Assembly: GCA_964017155.1 (NCBI GenBank)
Contig: OZ024856.1
Coordinates: 38,487,322 to 38,551,321, forward strand
Source of the DNA: Oasisia sp. SBJ-2009
Taxonomy: Eukaryota > Annelida > Polychaeta > Sabellida > Siboglinidae
Reading direction: 5' to 3'
DNA: 64,000 nucleotides
Below, one piece after another: positions 12,015 through 22,635 of this stretch. Numbering within the stretch: position 1 is the stretch's first letter; the number at the start of each line of letters is the position of its first letter. A program made the translations under genes and the position numbers. The notes beneath the pieces were generated by a model. It saw nothing but the letters and a program-made list of their open reading frames with translations. It did not search any database and had not been told where the DNA came from.

Positions 12015-12886
12015 TGCCGTGTTGTGTGTTGCTTGGCCATACGATGGGAGAGATTTCAAATATGGGCGAGTAATACCTGTTTGAATTCTTGTTGAAAAAA
12101 TAGCTATGACAAGAGTGACACAGATTACTCAGAACAATGTATAAGATGTGATTGAGTAACACCTTGATGTGGTTTTTATTTCGAATAATGCGTGTTATCG
12201 TAATTTTATATTGCCTTAACAAACATTGCATTAATAACCAGCAGTAGGGTATGCATCAGGTCTGTCTTTACTAGTGTATTATTACACTAAGAAACGCGAA
12301 ATTAATACAATCAATGAAATCCACTCCGATTTGCGTCACGTCACGATTGCGCAACACTTAGGGGGTGGGATACATGTTCGGTTCGTGATTGCGTATAATA
12401 TAGCACCATTTTACCACTGCTTTGCATAATCCAGTAGGTAAATGAATGTACATCATTGTGATATATTACATAAATATCTTGATTACATATTAAGGTAATT
12501 ATAACTCCTGTTGTGTGATGTCAACTGCGAAACCAAACTGATTTTTCGATATATTGTCCAATGTTTTGCACCTGGCTTCCTAATAAATAAACATATCAAT
12601 ACGATATTGCCATACATATTAGTTCTCGTCATTCCTGATTATTTGATACTACACTTAAGTATGTTGTCACATATTTACTGTAAAAATGTGGAAAGAGAAA
12701 TATATGCAGCGCGGCCATCAAGAGACCACATAAGCCTGAATGTAAATGCAATTTTCGGAGTGAGGTACATTGATTTCAGAGGGCTGCCCTCCGGAATATT
12801 ATTAAGGAAGGTTTGTAGTTTAGAAAACGACAGGGCAACAAAAAATAGCACGAGGTGTCCACTTCGACCCCCGTGCGCCCCGACTA
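12015..12886 (+). repeat. right arm of the long inverted repeat
   Basis: This is the inverted counterpart of 8743-9610. Similarity ends abruptly near 12010, where the left copy continues into coding sequence. The arm includes a broken version of the same C-terminal coding tail. Confidence 0.85.
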
Positions 12887-13912
12887 TACACTAACCAGGG
12901 CTTCCTAGCCACTAACGACCGAGTTAATTGCATTTGCTTTCTGGGTCAAGATACAATGTTGTAACCCCGACTTCTCTGTGTCTGGGCGCCGCCTGGACAA
13001 ACACAGGTGGCTGGTGGCCTAATAAGGAGACGACTGTTTGAGAAAAATGTTTTACCTCCGCTTCCTCGCTGGCGGAGACGGCAAGTTATTACATTGTTGC
13101 TAGCCGGCAAGGAAGCGTCTTTGAAGTATACACAGGCCGGGGAGATGATGGGTACCGTAGATTACCTTTTATAGACGCCAGCATTATGCATGGTTCTACA
13201 TAAATCTTATGAAACCAAAACTTCTTTCCAACGCCCGGGTGCGCGGAAAATCGTCTCCCAAAAGCAAAAGAAGGAGCGCGATGGAGCGCGATCGCGCTCC
13301 TCAAAAGGCAAGGCCTGAATCAGCCTACTTTAGTCAAATAGCTACCGTTTGGAACATCCCAGAATTTTTAACTTCGAACATTATGATATTTGCACACCAC
13401 ATTTCGGTACACGATTACTCCTTAGAATAAAACCCATGATGAAATCCTAATCAAAAGGCATAGTGGATATGTCCGTACAACTCTTCACACTAGGGAAAGG
13501 ATTGATTTCATTTCGAAGGAATTGCCAATTTAATGTGCCGTCACTGTTCGTTTCACCCAATTAACACCCATTGTAACATTTGGTATGCAGGTGTTGCAGT
13601 ACAGGTACTGCAACAACTCAGGGAGTTTGACGCCCCTGCCATGCAGAGTTGTAAACCACTGCCTTGTGGTACAGGTTCTTGTCAGAACCGAAGGCTAAGG
13701 GAGCAAACCCTAACTAGAAAACCATGTCACTGTGGCAGCATCAAGGGCGGTTGATGTATGGAACTCCCAACATCTCTCGACCAGCCACTGCAGGGACAAA
13801 TAGTTTGCGCCTGTCTTGACATGTTCTTGCCGGTGTGAGACCTCTATTTGTTCCCCGAGAGAGTGTCGCTAGTAACTTGCAAAAGCCAGCGGCATTTCAA
13901 CACTTTTTGCAA
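12887..13912. other. intergenic; GC-richer part may be LINE 5' UTR
   Basis: From about 13540 to 13912 base composition shifts toward GC and the sequence runs without a break into the LINE frame. It may be the LINE's 5' untranslated region. The second LINE copy lacks this stretch, so the boundary cannot be set by comparison. The 13080-13310 segment contains the palindrome gcgcgatggagcgcgatcgc; I see no gene there. Confidence 0.4.
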
Positions 13913-16900
13913 GCAGCTTCCATGAAATGTACAACTGTATGAAACTCCATACCGGATCGGCCGTCGCCCGGGTTACCAAGGACCGCGCTGCTCGACCTCA
14001 TCTTCCGTCGACAGTGAAAAATCAGCTAGGAAGAAGAAGACAAAGACAAAGAAGACAACTACTGACAATTGGACAATGGAACGTCAGGACTCTCCTCGAC
14101 CGAGAAGGAGCTAACCGACCAGAAAGACGTACAGCACTAGTAGCAATGGAACTTGCCAAATACAACATCGACATAGCCGCCCTATGTGAAACACGGTTCT
14201 CAGAGTCTGGTAGTCTCGATGACTTGGAATACTCTTTCTTCTGGAGTGGAAAACCGGAAGGAGAAAGAAGGGAGGCAGGAGTGGGCTTTGCTATCAAGAA
14301 GGATATCGTCACAAAGCTGACAGAAATGCCACGGCCAGTAAGTGACAGAATCATGACGATGAGACTACCGCTGAGCAAGGACAACTTTGCTACAATTATC
14401 AGCGTGTACGCTCCAACAATGACAAACCCAGATGAAAACAAGGAGGCCTTCTACAACCAGCTGGCAAGTGTGCTCAGTGGCATCCCTCATACAGATAAGC
14501 TACTGCTGATAGGAGACTTCAATGCGAGGATAGGAAGAGAAAATGACAAGTGGCCCTTGGTCATGGGCAAACATGGGATTGGGAAATGCAACTCCAATGG
14601 CGAGCTTCTACTGGCTCTGTGCTCTGAGTTCGAACTGATAGTGACGAACACCATGTTCAAGCAGAAGGATGAACGCAAGACCACCTGGATGCATCCTCGT
14701 TCCAGACATTGGCATATGATCGACTTCATTATCACGAGGTGTCGGGATAAGATGGACATCCACAGTACCCGAGTCATGCGTGGAGCAAACTGCTGGACCG
14801 ATCACCAGATGCTGAGGTCAAAAGTGGCTTTCAGAATACGACAAAAGCATAACAGGCAAGGGACAAGTAAGCCGACCAAGCTGAACATTGCAAAACTAAG
14901 TACCACCAGCCATAGGGAGAGTTTTGAGCAGGAGATGGACAGTGCTCTCGCCCAATGGGAGGAAAAGGAAAACTCAACACCAGACGAGGAATGGGCTGCT
15001 CTGCAGCAGGTCGTGTACAACACAGCCAAGACATATCTTGGCAAGCCAGACAGAAAACACCAGGACTGGTTCGACCCAAATGACCAGGAGCTACAGACTC
15101 TTATGAACAGAAGAGACCAAGCCCACCAGAGAGTGTTACAAACCAGGAGCACTAGGTCCACCACTGCAGCATACAAAGATGCCTGCAGATTGCTACAAAA
15201 ACACACGCGTGCACTGAAGTCAGACTGGTGGGAAAGGAAGGCAGTGGAGCTGCAGAGAGCTGCTGACAGTAACAACATGAAGGGCTTCTACAATGGGCTG
15301 AAGGAAGTGTGGGGACCCAAAAAGAAGGGACCTGTTCAACTGAAATCAACAGATGGAATGGAGACCTTCTCTGACAGCAAGAGTGTTGTGGCAAGATGGA
15401 GGGAACACTTCCAGAAGCTACTCAACGTCCCTGGCGACATAGATCACGAAGCTCTGGACAACATCCCGCAGCGCATTATCAAGACAAGCCTCGATGAGAT
15501 TCCAACTACGGATGAGATGGCTAGAGCAATCGCCGGCCTGAAAGATGGCAAAGCACCTGGAGGAGATGGAATTCCCGCAGAAGTATGGAAGCACGGAGGA
15601 GACAATCTGTTCAGCAGACTGCACCAACTAATCACCAATGCCTGGGAGGTGGGTTCTGTACCACAAGCATGGAAGGATGCCAGCATTGTAACCATCTACA
15701 AGAAAGGTGATCGAACAGACTGTGGGAACTATAGAGGAATCTCTCTTCTTTCCATAGCGGGCAAGATCTTCGCGAGGATCCTCCTCAACAGACTATCTAC
15801 CCACATAACACCAGAGGTAGTTCCGGAGACACAATGTGGCTTCAGAGGTAACCGGAGCACCGTGGATATGATATTTTGTCTCCGACAACTACAAGAAAAA
15901 TGCATTGAACAGGATCGACCACTGTACATGGTATTTGTCGACTTCAGCAAGGCGTTCGATACAGTTGGGAGGACTGGGCTATGGCAGCTACTGAGGAAGT
16001 ATGGCTGCCCAGAGAAGTTCACAACAATGATCGAGGCACTACATACTGGAATGATGGCGAATGTTAGTGTTGGAGGAGAAGTCTCAGAATCGTTCAGTGT
16101 CACAAATGGGGTCAAGCAAGGTTGTGTACAGGCCCCCACGCTCTTCTCCATCTTCCTATCAGCAATGCTCGACGAGGCTTTCCGAGACATGGGGGATGGA
16201 GTCTACATACAGTCCAGACAGAACGCTGACCTATTCAACGTCGCACACTTCAGAGCAAAGACCAAGACTACTCGGATACTGATGAGAGAGCTGCTATTCG
16301 CAGATGACAGTGCACTGGTTGCACACTCTGCTGAAGAGATGCAGAAAATGGTGGATGCTTTCTCCGATGCGTCAAAGAAGTTCGGCCTGAAGATTAACAT
16401 CAAGAAGACCGAGGTGCTGTACCAATCCAACTCTACAAGAACCCGAGAGGAGGATATCATGGTTGATGGAAACAAGCTGAACTCTGTTCTAGAATTCACC
16501 TACCTCGGAAGCACTATATCAAGTGATGGATGCATTGACGATGAAATACAGAGGAGGATGGCCAAGGCTAGTGCATCTTTCGGCCGACTACGCCAGAGAC
16601 TCTGGAACAACCACCATGTGTCCATGCGGGTTAAATGCAAGATATACCGTGCAATCGTGCTGTCCACCCTCCTATACGGGGCTGAGGCCTGAACAGTGTA
16701 CAGACGACAGGTGAAAAAGCTGCATGCCTTCATGATGCGACATCTGCGTTCGATCATGAGGATAACCTGGATGGACAAAGTGACAAACAAGGAAATACTA
16801 GAACGAACAGGGCTGCCATCTATGGAAGATCTTCTGATCAGAAAGAATCTCCGGTGGACTGGACACCTTATGAGGATGTCACCAGACAGGCTACCGAAGC

Positions 16901-17104
16901 AGGTTCTCTACTCGCAACTGTCTTCTGGTCAGAGAAAGAGAGGGCGCCCTCGTCTCCGGTTCAAAGATACCATCAAGAGAAACCTGAAGATGAGAGACAT
17001 AAAGATCGACTCATGGACATCACTCTCACAGCAGAGAGACAAATGGAGAGCAACAGTCAAGTGATGGAAGTAGTCTTTGACGCTTCGCGACCGACAGCAT
17101 GACG
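13913..17104 (+). mobile_element. RTE-like non-LTR retrotransposon, copy A
   Basis: Similarity with copy B (52305-55487, opposite strand) starts at agcagcttccatgaaatgt and ends just after the stop codon. The 3' UTR is only about 40 nt and ends in a short catgacgatg tail, where copy B has an (ATG/ATC)n tail. A very short 3' UTR with a microsatellite-like tail is typical of RTE-clade LINEs. No clear target-site duplication was found. Confidence 0.85.
13927..17064 (+). pseudogene. LINE endonuclease-reverse transcriptase, one nonsense mutation
   Basis: The frame spans 1045 codons, interrupted once by TGA at 16690-16692 where copy B has TGG (Trp). An APE-type endonuclease occupies roughly residues 45-310: N52 in GQWNVRT, CETR, the G196-D197-F198-N199 motif and the MIDFIITR and TDHQ segments. 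The reverse transcriptase follows from about 530: [15 protein letters not shown], the VDFSKAFD motif with catalytic D672, KQGCVQAPTLFS and FADD at 791-794. The C-terminal third (AEA-stop-TVYRRQ..., [18 protein letters not shown]) is the basic tail usual in this group. KQGCV is followed by Q where copy B has L. Apart from the stop the frame is intact, so the insertion is young. Confidence 0.93.
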
Positions 17105-17545
17105 ATGTAACAGCGAAAGTAAACACAACGTACGCAGTACCAACCAGTCTGCATGCAATTTAACTGTTGAATTTTGAACCAGCGCTACTCGGGGCCTTGT
17201 CTTTACGTAAGACTTGACAGCTTCACTGACGTGTCTTGTGTCTTAGGTCTGTGTCACTTCTAGGGCTAACCTAGGACCTGTGCAGTAAGCAATGTAAATG
17301 GTGCATGAACGTGAATTTGGAAGACAAATAATAAAAAATGTGAAACGAGTTGGTGTTGTAATCATCGTCTTTCGAGCTTATTCCAGTTTGATGTTCAATT
17401 GTCCTGTTATGTATGTTATGCGGCGGTGGTCGTTTAATGTGAATCTAACTTCGCTTCTTTGGATTTTTTCAAGGGCATCCATGTTATTTTATATAATTTA
17501 TAGGGATTCCAAGCTACGGTTCTATTCTATGTTGATCTTACTTAC

Positions 17546-17619
17546 ATATTGTAGGCTGTTTCTATAACTTCAGGTAGGCTGTTTCTATAACCTGAAGTTA
17601 TAGAAACAGCCTACAATAT
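17546..17619. repeat. perfect 30-bp hairpin whose loop copies the stem
   Basis: The arms 17546-17575 and 17590-17619 are exact reverse complements. The 14-nt spacer (aggctgtttctata) is itself a direct copy of part of the left arm. No gene or transcript is evident around it. Confidence 0.95.
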
Positions 17620-17782
17620 TGGAAAATGCTATAACAATCCTAAATAAAAATATATGTATTATATTAGCATAATAGAGCAATAAAGCCATTAATCAATGAA
17701 AAAATTATACTCATTTATGCGATATGTTTAGTAATGCATGATTACTGATTTCAACTGAACAAATGTGGCACGTGTGCTAAAC

Positions 17783-18970
17783 GGAGCTAGTTGTAACAGG
17801 GGTAAGTTGTAACAGAGGGCTTGCAGACAAAACCACTAATGCAAATTATTCTGCAAGAATATAGCATGTTCATCAATATGTTTGAGCATGCCATGTGTAA
17901 TATCACACGACTCCGTCGACACGCCATTAATTTATGCCGTTTTTAAAGAAAACACGTACTATTCTGATTGTTTTCAATATTTTCAAGTTAAGTGTATGTG
18001 TATCCATAATTCATATTTTCTGCTTTTTCATTGATGGATGTATTTACGAGTATATTAATGTAACTCTGACATAAACCTTTAAACAGGATTTGAAGAATAT
18101 TTTATGCAATATCGTGTTTTATGAAAAAGACGGGTCGGGGGAAGTTGTAACATTCATCTCGGGGCTAGTAGTAACACCGTTAGATCATGCCTCAGAGAGC
18201 CTACAGATAAAACTGCTAATGCAAATTCACCAAGAAGGTGGCAGCACATTCATCAATAGATTTGAGCCTGTCACGTGTAATATCACATGAATCCGTCGAC
18301 ATGCCGATCTGATGATATAATTATGTCATACTAGTCTTGTTTTTAATTTCGATTTTCATCTTTCTTTTTTATTTTATTGTGGTAAGGAATACCTAACGGG
18401 TGTGCATAATTGCCCATTGCATTCACAGTATACGTTACATCAGATACTTAGTTAAAACATGCGACTAATTAAATATAAATAACCATCACAAGTTTGTAAT
18501 CAAAGTGATTGTTATTGCAATTTCTGGTAATAAAACAATGTTTTGTTTGGTCAGATACTATACTGAACTCCAATACGGAATATACTATATATGCAATGAT
18601 ACATCGTTATTATTAAGTCTCAAATAATGTATATAGCTTACAGAAAGCAGTAGCATCAATTGTGTAATTTTATGTTGTGTTACAACTTACACCAATGGTA
18701 AAACATACGTGTTACAACTTAGTTGAACTTACCCCGTACTCTATTACAACTTGCCCCGTATCGGGGTAAGTTGTAACACTTTAAGCTAGACACCTCATAT
18801 AATACATCATACCGTAAATGTGAAATATCCCAGACAATTAATTATCTCCAATTAACTGCGGGAGATATGTGAGGACCTCTCGGCATAAAAAAAAGTTTCG
18901 ATCGGTTACGAAATCCTCCCGCAATCCTGAAATATGTTGTTTTTGTTACAACTAGCCCCGGTCTCCCCTA
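17783..18970 (+). mobile_element. non-autonomous element of the GTTGTAAC family, copy 2
   Basis: It begins ggagctagttgtaac and ends gttacaactagccccggtc plus tccccta, giving inverted GGNGCTAGTTGTAAC termini. The interior repeats the motif (A/T)AGTTGTAAC about nine times on both strands (near 17791, 17806, 18143, 18165, 18678, 18711, 18748, 18773 and 18944). It includes a near-perfect palindrome at about 18747-18779 (ttacaacttgccccg, tat, cggggtaagttgtaa). An internal segment (17810-17935) is repeated with divergence at 18150-18310. An inverted copy lies at 688-1757. No coding capacity is seen. Confidence 0.75.
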
Positions 18971-20939
18971 CTGATGTTGCTATAGTAAATGTGGTGTTAG
19001 TGATACATGAGAAATAATAATTATATTTAAAATACAGTAACACCATATCCGATAGAGGGAACAAAATACTTCTACGCATATTTCCAGTGACGCGAGCCAC
19101 GTCACACAATCGCTAAAGCGGCGTAAGATAAAGCGGCACACGTTCCTGTGCTGTGAACAGCCTGCGCATCATTATAGCTAAAACGAAATAAGCCGATTCT
19201 TTTAACATTATCAAATAAAACAAGAGGAAGTAAAATAAATGTAGTCGATCCAACTTCGGAATAATGTAACACGTACGCATATAAAGAACGACACATTGAT
19301 TTAGCATAATGAGTAGGCTGTATTACGACCAACCTTTGAAGACAGCGCCGGTGGCGACGTTTCAGTGGCCTGGTAAATGGAATCCGGCAGAATATCAACG
19401 GTGAATACTGTGGTTACGGTTGAGCGCAGTTCATGGCAACATTGTCATTGACATGCCCAGGCCATGCCATGCATGCCTGGCATGGGCCATGGCAGCATAT
19501 CACGCATGTGTTGCAGCTGCAGTCGTCCCAAAAATCGTTTCATGCTGTTAGAACATTGGCAAAAGATGCTGTCCCTAACATGTAGTATTTATTATGTTTA
19601 TATTTTTTGGGCTAACGTTTTTTTTTTTTAGAAATCGATTCTCACACGAGTACATTCGCCCTCTGGCCCGGCCCGAGATTGCAGGCTGGAAATGCGATAT
19701 GCCGTATCTACATGCCTATGGGTATCTATGGTATATAGCCTGTATCGGAATGGTTTATGCTATAATTAAATGCTGCATTACGTAATGTAATATCGAGAAA
19801 CACTAAACAATCATTTAAGAGACAAACCTGTGGCACTTGTAATAAACGCGCATGACAAATAATTATCTTTGCGCACGCTTCGGTAGGCTTATAGACCCTA
19901 CATTATTAGCAATAATTGCCACTTATCGGCACGTCCAGAAGGCATAATGTTCGTGTAACACACGAACACACAACGGTGTACGTGTCACTTCAATCAGACC
20001 TATGCATGCATCCTCAATGTGCGGTCATTGTTCCCCGCCACCAGAGAGTCTCATGCGCAGTCGACTGTTTCCAATCAGCTCTTCTGCACCCGAGTGGCGG
20101 CAGTGCCAATCACGTCTAGGCATTGGATGTGTCTTCCAGCCTCTACCTGCCAAATGGATTGTGCAGTTTTTGTACATTCCTGGAAACACTAAATGTAGGA
20201 CTGGTTGAGTAGAAATTATATGTCTGGGTAGCATGGTATCACAGCTGCGAAGTAATGATATATTGTCAGACAGTGACCAGGTGCGTATGCATACAGGTGT
20301 AATTCGGCCTAGAGGTGTCAACTTGAGCAGTCGGCGGCTGACTGAAGCAAAAATGAAGGGGTGTCAGATTAGATACTGGGTTGTAGGAGAAAGAGATATG
20401 TAATCGTTGTAGGTCATGTATATTCTTTCTGACATCCGCTGTTTTGTGCACAAACTCATGCAGCCACTGGCTCGATCTACAGGCGTCACATAAATCAACT
20501 ACATCGAGCAGAAGAACATACCAATACCGCAATAGTCCTGTTTCTCCCTTATCTACCCGTTGTAGAATCATCACATCGCTAGGATGCTCTGTATGGGCAT
20601 ATTGTCACATCAAGTGAATGTATTAAGTCCTATGGAATGACACGCTAAAATATGAGCACTGCTGTGCACGTCCCTATGTTCAAACGTACGAGGCAGAGCA
20701 CCTTTTAATATATCCAAGTACAACGATATCCATCGGGCTGAACAATATGGGATGATCACCCTTGGTTCTCTTGCCCTTGTAGAAGAATAAAATCATCGTC
20801 TCAGGCCTTGATAACGGTGGATTTTCCATCATCATCTTTAGTTTAGTTTCCGAGCGGATGGCTCCACCATAGCTATGTGGGTATCCAGTCAGGTTCCAAG
20901 GTCTCGCCATTGAGCGATGCTGTCGTGTTTACATCACAG
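18971..20939. other. intergenic or upstream part of the 21-24.6 kb gene
   Basis: 19632-19721 looks like a possible plus-strand exon: a poly-T tract and ag precede it, it reads NRFSHEYIRPLARPEIAG and on through WKCDMPYLHAYG, and gtatct follows. 20940-20999 is a second candidate. Their phases (2 at the first donor, 1 leading base at 20940, 2 at its end) fit each other and the next firm exon, but I recognise neither. An 18-kb-style motif cluster at 19455-19495 is a ccatgcatgcctggcatggg palindrome-rich patch. Confidence 0.3.
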
Positions 20940-21134
20940 GCACCTGCTTCCAGTTCGCTCTTGGCCAGCTGTCCAGCATCTCCATGCTGACCAACCTATG
21001 TAACGGTCTAGTTTATGTATGTTATACACTGTCTATGATAACAAAACATTGATACCAAATCAATCAAATCAATTATACTTTATTCATCCCAAACAAAAAA
21101 TTATAAGCAAATGTAACATGCTGTATATTTTCAG

Positions 21135-22566
21135 CGCTAACGGAGTCATAGTGGAAGGCACCATCATGACCAGATCCCGCCATACTATCATTGATTCCAC
21201 TCAAACAAAGGTATTTTAGAGTTTGTATTATAGGCCATGTCTTATACTATTATAACGTCGGACACTACTGCCATCATTGCAGCAAAACATGTCATTACGT
21301 AATGTACTGCAATGCTTAATATCACCATGCAAGAATTATGAAATATTTAATGCACATATAAGAACCACGATATAGGCTAATACAATTACAATTCTCTATG
21401 TTATGACAATAGGCCCGCTACGTGATATTACAACTTCGTTTCACAAGAGGATGCCAAAGACAGTTCAACAGCTCCGGCAAAGAATTGGAGCCCGACTTCA
21501 GCGAGACAATGAAAGTTCGAACCGGATTCCTTCATTCCTCATACAGTAAGCATAAACAAACAAGAGCAGTTGTAGCTGTAGTAAATAACATTCCCTATAT
21601 TAGTCATAATTACCCTCCTTGTCCTATACATGGTACGCTGTTACAGTTAATTAATGTGCCTATGTTAACCTATCAACTGAGATAAATACCACATTATTAG
21701 AAATGCATCGATCTTCCGACATTGGGCTACCTTAATCAACGAGGCGTTGTTTGTGAGCCAATTATCCAGTAGTTGTAGTATCCGACAGAGCCACTCTAAT
21801 GGCCCTATCTTGGCTCCAGATGTCTCTCTCGTTCTGCCCATCTCTAGCTCCCTTTCGCGCGCCTATCTATGTCAACGCGTTCGCCCATACTTCCTTGAGA
21901 TAATCAGTATCCACCATGCTATTTTATATTATTATTGCAGAAGTGACAGAGAGGGGAGACACTGGATTGCTGTCTGAAAAGCAAACAAAAGAACTTCTAA
22001 ACAGCAACGCCGACCTTCTTGCTGTATCACAGAAGCACAACCGTACCGGATGCATTGCATTGTGGGTCACAGAACAGCTTCTGGAAGGGATTGCATTGGA
22101 GGACAGTGCACATGTCCAAATAAAGACACACGGGAATGGGCCATTTATTGGTACGCATGAATAAGTATGGTCTTGCTTGAACGAGTCGTACTGAATCACG
22201 TATCCGTTGCTCGACTAAACTTGAACCTTTAACATAACTTCGCTGCTTAATTCATAGGAGTTTGCACCATTATCGAGCATCGATTACGTTTACAGTAATG
22301 TGCTTCAAAAGTATGTACGTTCAAGGTGTATTCTATAGCAAGCAACAATTGTCAGGCAAAAGACCGATGAAAGTGTTGTAAGAGTCAAATCAAATCATCA
22401 TAACAAATTATTTATTCTCAGTTTATTCTGACAACTGCAATACAACGCTGTAGTATAATTATATAATTCAATAAACTAGTAATACATATATATATATTAT
22501 ATATATATATGGATATATATATATATATATGGATATATATATATATGTATATAAATAAATAAATAT

Positions 22567-22635
<69 letters not shown>

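Larger units (their letters stand above)
8743..12886 (-). mobile_element. candidate 4.1-kb mobile element with ~870-bp inverted repeats
   Basis: The outer ends are identical and inverted: TAGTCGGGGCGCACGGG at 8743-8759 and its complement ending at 12886. From these ends about 870 bp match in inverted orientation with frequent small differences. The interior carries a decayed minus-strand coding region (9471-11088). The flanking trinucleotide TAC occurs on both sides (8740-8742 and 12887-12889), a possible target-site duplication; a TA duplication with termini starting GTCGGGG is the alternative. It could be a foldback DNA transposon, or two copies of one element in inverted orientation with the right copy 5'-truncated. 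No known transposase motif is visible. Confidence 0.6.

Noticed and set aside
14022..16790. Many minus-strand frames of 60-158 codons inside LINE copy A (and mirrored in copy B)
   Set aside because: All are shadows of the LINE frame; the same shadows appear in both copies.
19455..19495. ccatgcatgcctggcatggg palindrome-rich patch resembling a p53-type response element
   Set aside because: The half-sites do not fit the RRRCWWGYYY pattern cleanly, and no promoter is nearby.
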